A stretch of DNA of 64,000 nt from Auricularia sp. M13 (Eukaryota > Basidiomycota > Agaricomycetes > Auriculariales > Auriculariaceae), in assembly GCA_037042915.1 (NCBI GenBank), contig CM073203.1, positions 1,550,001-1,614,000 of the forward strand, read 5' to 3'. A program made the position numbers and the translations under genes. This document shows, piece after piece, positions 45,090-55,784 of the stretch; within the stretch, counting starts at the first letter, position 1, and each line of letters starts with the position of its first letter. The notes under the pieces were generated by a model. It worked only from the letters and a program-made list of their open reading frames with translations, searched no databases and had not been told where the DNA came from.

Positions 45090-46652
45090 TCATATCCTAC
45101 GCGCGGCAAACGGATGCGGCGCCGGGCTGGGCTCCTCTACGCGCAACGGCGCCCACTGGACGCGTGATGCTTCGGGAACGGCTAGATGCGCGCCGGCGTG
45201 CGTGGTCCTGTCGGGCTTCGGGCTCTCGTACGCGGGCGGGATGACGCTCTGGCGCAGGCCGCTGAGCCGGCCCCAGAGGCCACGCGAATAACGTGGCGCG
45301 GGTGTCCGCAGCGGCGTCGTGGGCGGCGGCGGCGTCAGTGCATTGTGCGCGACGAGCCTGCGCTCCGGCCGCTTCTCGATGCTGCTCCGCCGCGGAGCGT
45401 TCGCGTTCGCGTTGGACGACGTGGACGGCGTGTTCGACGACGGTGGGTGCAGCGTGAACTCGACCGCGCCATCGTGTGATTGGCGTGCGGCGTTTCCTGC
45501 CGAGGCGGGCGCGGCGTCTGTCAGCGCGAGTGCTGCGGGCGGCGTGCGCGCACGGCCACGCGAGCCCATAGAACCGGATGTTTGTGCGCTGCCCGGCCCG
45601 GGCGAGGTCTGCGCGGGCACGAGGAGCGTACTGGAGCTGGGCGCCGGTGACGACGCTGATGCGGCTCGCAGTAGCGGGTCGGCCGTCCGAGGCGTATTGG
45701 CGTCTCCAGACCGCGGGGTGCGCACTTCTTCAGCCTGTCCTGCACCGACTTCCTCGTCGAACTCGAGGAAGTTCTCGCTGCTGATATGCAGCACGCGGCC
45801 GCGCGTCCACTGCGAGGAGCCGGCGAGGAAGGGCGACACTGGGATCTTCTCGCCGTCGACGTGCTCGCCGACGTGCGATCCGGGATCAACGTGCGTGAGT
45901 CGCCGACGCCGCCACTGGTCCTCGCCCCGCCTCCGGATGCGGCGGTAAAGGAAGAAGCCTAACACGATAAGCGCTACAGCAAGAGCGCCAACGAGCACGC
46001 CGATGCCCATTGAGATGCCGCCGACTTGGCGTTTCTCGTGCGCTTCAGGCGGTGGCATCGCAGCATCAGCGTCGTCTGAGGCAAGGATTAGGGGAATGTA
46101 ATCTGGACTGGATGCGGCATGCGACGGCTCGGACGCGTCTGAAGTGCCCGGTACAGCAAGCGGTTGCGAAGGCCGGTGCTTGTCGGATCCCTGTGACACT
46201 GACAAGCGCTGTTTGCCTGGGACAGGCCGCGCTGACGACTGCAGCACATGGGAGTCCGTTGGGCCAATGCCACTGGTCGAGTGGAGCGGCGCGCTGGAGA
46301 ATGAGGAGAACAACGGCGGTGCAGGTGAAGCAGACGGCCGTACGCTGATTGCTGGCAAGGAGCTGCCACCAGTGGAGGAAACACGGGTCGAAATGACGGA
46401 ACCAGAGCTAGACGACGAAGCGGGCAAAACAGCGCTGGAACCAGCAGCGCTCGACGGGGAGGATACAAGCACTGGCGATCCTGCGGCGTTCATGTCGCAA
46501 GTCCGCTGGGTTGTACGCCAGATGGTCGCACGAGTGGCAGCGTCGAGCCCCTCAAAGCCGGCACCTCCAGTAAGAGGGGAAAGAAGAAAGACAAGATACC
46601 CAGCGGACAGGATCCGCTGCTCGCGACGGTGATCATCAACCACAGCTATCAC
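45090..46652 (-). CDS. Ser/Pro-rich single-pass membrane protein
   Basis: A 520-residue open frame. The first 45 residues (start MIAVVDDHRREQ) do not form a clean signal peptide, and the stretch YLVFLLSPLTGGAG may be leader or intron sequence, so the true start and any upstream exon are uncertain. Residues 55-210 are a Ser/Thr/Pro-rich, likely O-glycosylated ectodomain. A helix follows (ISMGIGVLVGALAVALIVLG) with an Arg-rich stop-transfer (YRRIRRRG). The cytoplasmic tail of about 270 residues is rich in Ser, Pro and Ala with a basic patch (EKRPERRL) and PPAYESP near the end. This layout resembles fungal Mid2/WSC-type or other cell-surface sensors, but no diagnostic domain was seen. No role is assigned. 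Confidence 0.6.
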   Translation of the reverse strand: MIAVVDDHRREQRILSAGYLVFLLSPLTGGAGFEGLDAATRATIWRTTQRTCDMNAAGSPVLVSSPSSAAGSSAVLPASSSSSGSVISTRVSSTGGSSLPAISVRPSASPAPPLFSSFSSAPLHSTSGIGPTDSHVLQSSARPVPGKQRLSVSQGSDKHRPSQPLAVPGTSDASEPSHAASSPDYIPLILASDDADAAMPPPEAHEKRQVGGISMGIGVLVGALAVALIVLGFFLYRRIRRRGEDQWRRRRLTHVDPGSHVGEHVDGEKIPVSPFLAGSSQWTRGRVLHISSENFLEFDEEVGAGQAEEVRTPRSGDANTPRTADPLLRAASASSPAPSSSTLLVPAQTSPGPGSAQTSGSMGSRGRARTPPAALALTDAAPASAGNAARQSHDGAVEFTLHPPSSNTPSTSSNANANAPRRSSIEKRPERRLVAHNALTPPPPTTPLRTPAPRYSRGLWGRLSGLRQSVIPPAYESPKPDRTTHAGAHLAVPEASRVQWAPLRVEEPSPAPHPFAARRI

Positions 46653-46951
46653 CGCTCAACGGGAACCTGACTGCACTACCCTGTACAGCCTTGCTGATTT
46701 GAGATCCAGATGAAGCTGCCCGTTGGACATTTCCAATCCTAATACTCAAACGTAGATTCGAGTCGTCGTACGAGGTCAAGAATCGTATCGGACAAAGCCG
46801 TTTGCAGTACCCACGATTACGAACAAGGAATTTACAAATTCAGCAGCTTCCTTCCGCGAGGAATGGGATATGTCCGGTAGTCCTCGACATCGAGCGCTCA
46901 GTATTACAGTATCTAACACGAGTAGAGTAGGAGCTCAGGGCTGCTATTTCT

Positions 46952-49900
46952 CTACCAGGACTCCGGGCTGAGGGCGAGTGGTCAGTAACGAAGGACCGCA
47001 TATGCATCATACTTACCCGAAGTAGCCCTTGTCGGCCGGGAGAGGGAGAAGGGGCAGTCCTTTCCCGTCAGCGGTCTTTGTGTACACAGTGTTACCCCAC
47101 CAGTTCTGGATCGTGTTCAGGCCGATATTTCCGTGCTTGGGGAACTGCAGCGCAAAAAAGATGAGGATGGAGGATATTGCCACTCCCGAGTCGAGAGCGG
47201 CAGACAGCACATCTGTTGAAGTCGACGGGTCAGGACTCCGTGTGGGCGCATCCAATCAGTGTGCACGCACAGTTGTACTTCGACCACCATCCGAAGTGAC
47301 GGCGGCGAATGACAAACTGGAAGATGAACCCAACAATCGCCCACGGTACGTAGTTAATCGCCGACGCGGGTGGAATGAGGCCGGTGCCGTTGAAGATGAC
47401 AGGGAAGCTGCAGGTAGCAGGTTTAAATAATGCTGCGGCATCTGAGGGAAGACAGCGGGAGCGCGCACTTGACATAACGCCACCACGACTCGGGATAGCG
47501 TTTCGTCATCAGGTACGGGATGACGGGCACAACGGCACCAATGAGGAAGAAAAAGCTCAGAGCTGTGTAGTCGTTAACGCTCGGTCGCTGTTCGAGCTGT
47601 CGAGAGCAACTTGCCGTAGTAGACCTGACCCTTCGAGAATTGCAGCGCTGGTCCGATGACACCCCATACAATGCTAGCGGTGCCGAAGACCTCTGTGTAG
47701 GCGCAGATGAAGCGGTTCGGCTGGTCGTCGGTGCACATGCCGGGGATGTTTGTAAACATCCAGGCTTGTACGCCGAGCTGGACGGTGCCCGCGACAACAG
47801 TCGCGACGACTTGGGCCAAGAACATTGGCCTCGGAGGGATCTGCGCGATCTTCGAGTCAGCAAAAACTACCATCGGGTCGATTCACGGCGCAACTCGCCT
47901 TCATGTAATGGCCCAATTTGAAGTCCGAGCTGAAAGTTAGGGCTTGCACGAGAGTAATATATCCCCTTGACGACATGTGAGAGGCCTGAGTGCATAGGCA
48001 CTCTGAAGCTCACCAGGTCTTGAACATCATCATGGCAATTGGTCGTCCGGGAAGCATATATCCGATAATCAACTCAGTGATGACACTGATTATGCGCTCA
48101 GTATCTGAGACTTGTATCCATGTTTGAGACTCACTTTAATCCGCTGTGAAAGAGACATGGTCAGCCGCAAGTTGGAAGAGGAATTATTAGAGGAGAAAGA
48201 AATACATTTGTTGGTTCGTGATAGCTTGAATCATTCCCACAGGAATAACGTAGACAAACGAGATGATGAGCGCAAGGATGAACGCCCAGACGGGCATCTT
48301 CGTCGGCCAGACGGTGCACACGATGACGCCGAACGCGAACATTGACACTGTGACATGCAAATGAGGTCAGAAGAGAAACAAGCTTGTATTTCGTACGCAC
48401 AGAATGTGCTGACATACCACCAGGCTGGGACCTGGGGGTATCGAGCCATGAGGCGAGCATGGATGTCTGGCTGCTCGGAGAGCGAGCGCCGCGCCTGCAG
48501 CCAGATCTGCTTGCGGAAGTACAGAAATGTGTGCACGACCGTCGCGGTGATGCTCGCGAACGACAAGCCATACGACAGCGCAAACGTTGTGGACAAGAAA
48601 AGAGGGCTGTATTCATGGTAGGCCGTTACGTTCACTGTTGCCATCGGTCATGGAGGTAAGGCCTTGCAGCAAGACAACGCACTCGTCGCGTCAGGATTGA
48701 GAATCTTGGATACGTCGTATGGTTGGCCGAATCGGTCGTACGACGTGCGACTTGAGATCGTCATGTACTGTATGATATAATCAGGCATGACTTTCCTTTG
48801 CACTGGTCTGCGAACCTTGGAGTACCAAGTGTTCGTAAAGTATAGAATGGGCGTGACAAGCCAGAACCAGAATACGAACCCCGCGGCCACGTTTGCTTCA
48901 GCCCACCCTGTAACTCGTCAGCATACACCACCTTCCAGTAGCATGTCCCTACTTACAAGGACTCGCGAGCGGGGACCCGATGTAGGCAATCTGAGACCAG
49001 TCGCTGATTATCGTCATGAGCTAGTGCCTAAAGGTCCAAGGGCCCCTCGAAAAAAAAATTTTAGACACAAGGCCAAAAATTCCCATAAGCGTCTCAAACT
49101 AACCCCCCCTCCCCCCATTTGCTTCCGGTGATTAGTAATACCATGCCCATGGGTGCTGAGAGGTTTTCTGAATGCATCAGCGTCGAAAAAATGGAGCTGT
49201 GTTGTAGCTGGTGTCATCAGGAGTGTCAGCACGAGCCACTGGGAGTTGATTTGCATCCGGATACCTGTCACCATTTACTTCCGGCGATTGACCGATACAC
49301 CACAACCAAACCACCAATACTCTGTACAAAGCAGTAGCAGTTGAATAAACACTCTCTGATGTGTTAAGGGTCCCTTTCAATGCTCTCTGCCTTCCAAAGA
49401 ACACAATCTGAACTGGCAATTATGTCAATTTCAAGGCAATGCAGCCAAAATTCTCGCGGAAAAAAATTCCCATAAGGCCAAAAAGCTGACCCCCCCTCCC
49501 CCGCCACGTGATATCGGATTTTGCCGGTGAGGGGCCCTTGTAAAGGTCACAATTCGAATGTTGCACGTACAATGACAAGGTCGACATTCCGAGCCCGTGC
49601 ACGACACCGAATAGATGGTTCACCGTAACGTTGTTCGGTGCGATCCAGCATGCCCAGGAGAACGACGAAAGCGCCGTAAAAATATATCCCGGGAAGAAAT
49701 CTGCAATGAGTGCGCGGCTTGTCAGTCTTGTGCAGATCGTCGAACGTTAACGAGCATACACCAAACAAACGACCCTAGAAAGGCGTAGAAGAAGAATCGC
49801 TCTCGAGAAAGGCCGCCGCGATTTCCCACTCCGGCGTAGTGTTGCGAATGGAGTGTGTTGAAGAGGGCGGTGCTGACCAAATTTGCGGGCCAGACTGGAA

Positions 49901-52900
49901 GACGCACAGTTAGCAGCGGAACTCCGCACAAATTTTATTTTCCGGGACGTACTCATAGATGGTGGGTCAACCAGAAAGCGGCGTGCAAGGCCGCCGATAG
50001 AGAAACCAATGAGCTATCGCGGAATCAGGGCCAAGCGCCTGGTGCGAGCTGTTGAGGACACACCTGAGTTGACATGATCATGAGCCATTGATCTAAGCAG
50101 AAGTTAGGTTCGACCGCGCGGCGGAGGAGAGCGCGCACAGCTGAAGTTCCAAGTTTGATCGTATTGAATCCGCTGCACCGCGACAATATCTGTCTAAATA
50201 ATACGTCAGATGGCGTCCACGGTAGTTGTAGAAGGATATGCTTACCGCATACGCTGATGTCGCGCCGACCGAGCCCATGATCGTAACCAGAACGTGCTCT
50301 TTGATGTTGAAGGGTCCCGGGTTGACGGCGACACCAAAGATGCGCACGTTGGGCATGACAAGCGCCCACAATCGACCCAGCGGAAGGGACAAAAGCTGGG
50401 CGACTAGCCCAGTGATGGTGACCGACGGGTACCGAAAGTGGAAGAACTGTCTCGTGGTGAGCATAGGCTGAAGCACAGGCTATAGGGAGTGCACCTGGTT
50501 CAGACCGGGTACCACTGCACGACGTCAGACGCCCATTCAATAGTGGAATAAAATGCCCTGCACAGACCTATGGCCCATACGAGGCCCATGACCCAGACGC
50601 GCAGGGTGTTCACCGGCATATCAGGTTCATCCATGTTTGAAACGGCAGCCCGGACCTTGGCAGGGTTTGGATCATGGTGTCCGAGATTCAAAAAGCGCAC
50701 GGACCTCAGGATAAGGACTGTCGTCCTCGAGGATACCTTCTTGAATGTGCTCCTTGTCGATGTTCGGGTCGTCGAACGCCGCCCCCGTGACCTCCTAGAA
50801 GGATATCAAAATAGGGCCACTAAGATAGCGGCCACATAGAACTCGCACCCCCCGGTGATTACCGATCGGCTATCACCGGCGCTGAAATCCTGGGGATCCC
50901 AGGCTCTCAGATAGACATCGTCGTGAAACACATTTTAAACACAAGTTGTAAATTGACCCATTATTTTAATTCTTTTCATACTTATCCAACTCAGTCATTA
51001 TGTTATCTGGCAGAGTTCGGTGTCCATGATACTTCCTGTTAGCCCAAGCAGCCTGCGGCCCGTTCAAGCCCTTCCTGTACGCATCCATGAAGCGTGCTGA
51101 GCGGTTGGCAAACCTGGGATCTGTCAATGCAGGCACCCAGCACCGGAGATCTGCTCACCGCAAGATCCGGTCCGGGGTAACGGAATCCAAACAATGCAGC
51201 ACGTTCCGCTCCATCTCGTCCGTCCCTTTCGTGACCGCCGTAATGCGATACAGCCGCTTGGACTCGCCCCAATATTGTTCTATGAAGTTTAACTCACAAT
51301 GGAACTTGGGGTAGAAGTCACAAATGTGGCCTCGGGCTGTGTAAGCTTCCTCCAGTTCCGACTTCTGGCTGGTGAAGTCGGGCTCGTTGTAGAGGATGCG
51401 ACGAGCACAGCAGGCTGTTGCACCCTCTGCACACTTGAAGCCCTCACATTCCGCTCTGAGCCCCGCCCTCCACTTGCCCCGTTCCTTCAAGATCTCCCGC
51501 ATGCCCTTGAACCATCCCGGACGTTCTGAGTCGTCATCTGGGAAGTAGAAGCACTGTGGCGTGCCGTCGGGAAGCTTCCCATTGCGCATGCGGACACCAT
51601 TCTTCTTCGCGCACCATGTCGCGTTTGGATTGAGGACCATTTTGGTGGCCGTCAAGCCGTCTGCTGGCCGCCGCAGGTGAGTTGTCGCGTTGTCGTAAAC
51701 TGCGAGCATCTGACAGAACGGGTGCTTCGTTTCAAAGACCTCCATGGCGATCTCGGCCTGTTTGAGGATATCGTCGCCGTCAAAGTAACCGTCGCGGTTC
51801 TTGCCTGCACGAAAGAGAACTCGGGCTTCGGTTGGTGCGTCTGGCAGGCTCCAGCTCACACCCTCTCTGCAAGCCGAGTTGAAACTGAGTTAGCCCCGTT
51901 AACAGACAATGCAGTGTACACACCGATGCTGGCATTTGAGACGGCCGAACTCTGGTGACAAGAAGTCGGCCACCATCAGGCTTTCTCCTTCTCCCTTCGG
52001 TTGCGGCTTGCACGGCTCCTGCTTGTGCGTCCATTTCGTCTTCCTCCTGTCGTTGGCGTAGAACGTTGACTCGTCGTGAGTGTACAGAATTAGTCGCCGC
52101 TCGAGTTTCTCTGCATTCAATTTGGGCTGCTTCGCGACATTGCCATGGCGGTCGAACAGGGTCATGCGCTTCTCGTACTCCAGCCACCGCTTCAAAAAGG
52201 CTTCTCGGTACTTGACGACATCGGCCCTCTCATGTCCATCGATGTACATGCCGCGGAGGGTCTTGCCATATCGCCATTCCATTTCGTTAAGCCAGCGGCG
52301 AGCTGTCCGCTCTGAGATGGTGAGTTTGCCGCCCAAGTAATGCCGCATCTCCTCTGACGACACAAACTTGACGACATCGCTGGCTTGGATGTAGTCGCCT
52401 CTCCCGCTGATCTCAAGCAGGTGCAGATGGATAGCCTGCGCAAAGTCCTCGTCCCCGAGAGCGGATGTTGTGAATGAGCCATAGCGGTGCGTCGGAAGTG
52501 CACCACAGTTCATGAAGTTGTAGATCCAACGCCGCAGCTGCAATGCATGTGCCTTCCCGCGTCCTGCTCCTTTGGCTGCCAGCATAGATGCCTTGCGGAG
52601 CGACAGGCCGAGCTCATTGTCGAAGAGCAGGTTCAGTGTCGTGACCATTGTCTCGATGCGTCGTCGAAAGAAGACATCAAGCTTTTGATTCTTGCTCAGC
52701 TTCTTCAGCGCAGTTCGTGCGCGCTGCAATCCCTCCCTATCCTTCCAGCACTGATGGGCAGCTGCAGCAGGGGTGGACGATGTGGCCGGAGGAGCATCCG
52801 CGGTCGAAGGTTGTGCTGCCGCAGAGATATCTCTGTCCTCGTGAGTTTGTACCGCGTCTAGAGTGTGCACAGCAGCTGAATGCGATGCACAGGGTTGAGC

Positions 52901-54222
52901 CGCTTTGGCCAGCAGATGCGGGGGATTCACGGTGGCCGCAGTGAAAGGCACTGGCGGTGGTTGGGGCTCGGCCGCCACTGGAGACCGAACACACACGATC
53001 TCCTCGTCAACGTCTGACTCGTCGCTCTGAATCGTCAAAACTCGTCGCCTGACACGCTTGGTAGGCCGCGCAGGGCGTGGGATGTCTGGTTCGTCGTCAT
53101 CGGAGTCACAGAGGTCGATAATGTGGTGCGACATGCTCGACAAAGCCTGCGCGGATCGTGGCTGATTATTTTCAGGTGCTGAACGTCGGCTGCGCTTCCC
53201 AAGGTTGGTGAATATGTCCGCAATCGACTTCATGCCGTTTTCCTGCTCTTTGCGGCCAGCGGCACGGTGGGCTCGGAGAGTGCTGGGTGCGTTGCCAGTG
53301 TAATGTGGTCTGCGTGCTCGTTCCTGACGTTGCAGATGTTCCCGAGCAACAGCGTCGTCCATGGCAGTCTGGAGCGCCGCACAGAAGCGCAGAAGCTCGG
53401 CCTCTGTCGTGATTTCTTGCTCATGGTCGGTGTCCGGCTCTTCTTCCTCTCCATCGTCTGACCACTCACTTCTCCCACTTAGATCTCCAAAGTCGACCTC
53501 AGAATCGATGTCGGACTCGTCAGAGACAGTGCAGGCCCACTGCTCGTCATCTACGAAGGGTACTGGTGCAGTCTGTGGTGACTCGGACGGGTGACCATGA
53601 CCGGCCGATGCTTTGCTTGCCAGAGCCACTCGAGCAGCCTGGAGCGTTTTGATGGCGGTCCTAGCGCGAGGTTTACGTCTCCCCATGGCTATAGCACTCG
53701 TTTAAAGCAGTAGAAAGCTGGTTGTGGTGAGGAAAACCCGCATCGGTCCGCGACGAACACCAGCCAGGATGCTTCCGTGGATTACGTAATCCGTCTAAGC
53801 GCCTGCTGAAATCTGCGACTCGAAATCCTGGGCTCACACAAGTTGTTAGGAAATGCATTAAAACACACAAAAGTGACCTTTTTGTTAGGCATCTAATAAC
53901 TTTTTATTTATTGAGATTCCTCTGATTTCCCTTGATCATCTACTTCATTCCTATGACATCTTAAACTTGGTGAAGGGATTAGTGGATATGTTGAGAATCT
54001 GTCGAGGAATAGCACGAGCAAGTTCCTGGTTATCGGAAATAACCGGGGGGTGCGAGTTCTATGTGGCCGCTATCTTAGAAGCAAAGCATTACTCACGGCA
54101 ATGTCGACGACTTCAGCTCCATGTTCGTTCTTCTCGAGATCCTTTTTGTCCAGTTTTGCATCCGCCTCGTTGACGGAGTGCAATGAGCTACGGGGCTGCG
54201 CGATTTCCTGCGAGAGGCTCAT
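46952..54222 (-). CDS. OPT-family oligopeptide transporter, with two transposons inside introns
   Basis: The gene starts at 54222 (MSLSQEIAQPRSSLHSVNEA) and ends at 46952 (GYFGPESW). It has more than a dozen exons. OPT hallmarks in order are AAFDDPNIDKEHI, DDSPYPEV joined by an intron to RAAVSNMDEPDMPVNTLR, RQFFHFRYPSVTITGLVAQL, VAVNPGPFNIKEHVLVTIM, NHLFGVVHGLGMSTL, DWSQIAYIGSPLASP and ANVAAGFVFWFW. The C-terminal loop has the usual NTIQNWWGNTVY. Members are proton-coupled plasma-membrane carriers of tetra-/pentapeptides or glutathione, with 12-16 helices. A 3253-bp Tc1/mariner-like element lies in one intron (50795-54096) and a 504-bp MITE in another (49004-49570). Without them these introns would be 47 and 55 nt. 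All exons inspected keep their frame, so the gene may still be expressed if the enlarged introns are spliced. Confidence 0.85.
49037..49540. mobile_element. hAT-like MITE in an OPT intron
   Basis: 504 bp with 12-bp perfect terminal inverted repeats (CAAGGGCCCCTC) and an exact 8-bp target duplication TAAAGGTC (49029-49036 and 49541-49548), the duplication length typical of hAT elements. It encodes no transposase. Inside each end there is a similar block (ATTCCCATAAG close to a C-rich CCCCCCTCCCCC run), present as a direct repeat. It lies wholly inside the intron 49004-49570. Confidence 0.85.
50823..54075 (-). mobile_element. Tc1/mariner-like DNA transposon in an OPT intron
   Basis: 3253 bp with 34-bp perfect terminal inverted repeats (starting AGATAGCGGCCACATAGAAC), continuing imperfectly for about 10 bp more. 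It is flanked by TA at 50821-50822 and 54076-54077, the target duplication of the IS630/Tc1/mariner superfamily. It carries one transposase gene on the minus strand, the same strand as the host gene. The perfect TIRs and an open transposase suggest a recent, possibly still competent insertion. Confidence 0.9.
50966..53686 (-). CDS. Tc1/mariner-type DDE transposase
   Basis: Three exons are inferred. The first starts at 53686 (MGRRKPRARTAIKTLQAARV) and runs to about 51914, the second covers about 51870-51163, and the last ends at the TAA at 50966-50968. The N-terminal 250 residues are disordered and acidic with nuclear-localisation-like basic patches (RPTKRVRRR). A helix-turn-helix-like DNA-binding part follows (LTISERTARRWLNEMEWRYG). 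The catalytic core has LYTHDESTFYANDRR (first Asp), LAVYDNATTHLRR (second Asp) and LNFIEQYWGESKR (Glu). The distance between the last two is long, with a Cys-rich insert (CEGFKCAEGATACCARR). The end (RSARFMDAYRKGLNGPQAAW) matches transposases I know from Agaricomycete genomes. It cuts and pastes DNA at TA sites. It is nested inside an OPT intron on the same strand. Confidence 0.82.
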
Positions 54223-54295
54223 GATTGTAGGAGCTGGAGCCCAGTACGAGGAGAAGCAGACAAAGCCCCCCGGACATTGAACGCCGTGGGAGCAT

Positions 54296-54302
54296 ATTTA
54301 TA
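54296..54302 (-). promoter_or_regulatory. TATA box of the OPT gene
   Basis: TATAAAT on the minus strand, about 75 nt before the ATG at 54222, just outside the Tc1/mariner-like element. Confidence 0.5.
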
Positions 54303-54659
54303 TGTGCAAAAGCAACAAGCGCAGGTAGCTTCGATATGCTGTGCTTAGACGCGAAGATCTGCCCGATGGAGCCCAGTTGATAGCATGAGTGAATTCCCAG
54401 CAGCACACTCATGCAGTAGGTCTCGAGCAGCAGCAGTTTCGTCTCAGGGAAGGTATCGCAAGTCACCGTGGGCAGAAATATTGAAATACGATCTGCCATT
54501 GTTATACCCACCTTGTTAGTATTACAAGCGGCTAGTCAATAGGCGACTGGCCCCTTGTCCCGGTCAAGAGCTCCACGTCCGCAGCTGTTTGTAGCTACAC
54601 CGCAGTCGAGATACCGATATTGGATGTGCCACTTTCAGCGAACGCGGCAGCGAAGAATA

Positions 54660-55181
54660 GGGTGCTGTTGAAAACTGTTTGTTAATAACAATGTTATTAA
54701 CAAAGTGTTATTAACATGTTAATAACAGAGGACCCCAGGAGGGCCTTGTTAAAAACAAATTTGAACACATCAATTCCTGAGGCCCTGGCACATTGCAGGG
54801 ACATAAAACTACTTTTGTATGAGCCTGAGTGCCTCAACATGAACTCAAGCTTGTGTTTTGTAATCTCAGAAGGTATGGAGACCTAGGCCAACGCTCTCAG
54901 CTGTGAGTGTATGATGACCAAGCACTGCTCTGAGGCTTGGCCAAGGCTCCCAAAACCATCAACATGAGGTGTGAACACCACAACAGCTTGTGGCATCTCC
55001 TTCGTGCAGTAATAGTTGACAAGAACACTTACAAAGGGTCATAATTGGGTCATTACTGACTTTCTGAGCTTCCTTTGTTATATTATGTAAGTTTGTTATT
55101 AACAGTGTTTTTAACACCGTGTTAATAACAGGTTTTGTTAAAAACATGTTAAAAACTCCCGGGGAGTTTTTAACAGCACCC
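54660..55181. mobile_element. MITE with TA target duplication and GTTATTAAC-rich ends
   Basis: 522 bp between TA dinucleotides (54658-54659 and 55182-55183). Terminal inverted repeats start GGGTGCTGTT and continue, with mismatches, as an AAAAC tract. Both ends are packed with short palindromic GTTATTAAC/GTTAATAAC units and GTTTTTAAC variants. There is no coding capacity. A TA duplication points to the Tc1/mariner group, but the TIRs differ from those of the nearby autonomous-looking element, so that element is probably not its source. Confidence 0.7.
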
Positions 55182-55183
55182 TA

Positions 55184-55784
55184 GCGAAGAAGTCAGTCGC
55201 ACATCAGTGAATAGTCGCGCAGCGTGGAGATAGCACGAGGTTTGCGGCAAGTCAGCACGGGCGGTGGCACTAGGCAGTATGTTCTCAGAAAGCACTCCTG
55301 GCCCGTACGGAGATAAAGAAGAAAAGCTGTGCATCGTCGGAGTTGAGTGTGCACCCGAAGTCCGACTGAGCTCGCCGAACTCTCGAGACTCGAAGACTGC
55401 GGCTGGGCCGGAACCAGCTTTTGGTGCCCGCGCGGGTGTGCTCATGCTACTTCAGCGATTCAGCACTATCCGCTGCTGCCATATATGAACTATTTCCTTT
55501 CAGTAAGCTTCGGCGCTCTGCGCAAGCCTTACAATGAATTGTTGCTAAGCGTCTAGCATGCGGTCGGCCCCGGGCCTCAGAAGCGTCAGTACGAGCTATG
55601 GCTCGTCGAGTTGTCAAAGTATTTGATATTTTTCATCAGACCTCGGTATATTAGGCTTGCTGACTAAGATGCTTAGTAGACCTCCGCCAGACACCGGTGC
55701 GCCCCTCAGCGGGATGACTGGCCAAGGCTGCATAAGCCTACATAAGCAAGTGCGAAATCTCGTCCCTGTCGCCCACCGGCAAAG
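55184..55784. other. Intergenic stretch before the NmrA-like gene
   Basis: No gene seen. Short frames on both strands have no family character. The right end serves as promoter for the next gene. Confidence 0.4.
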
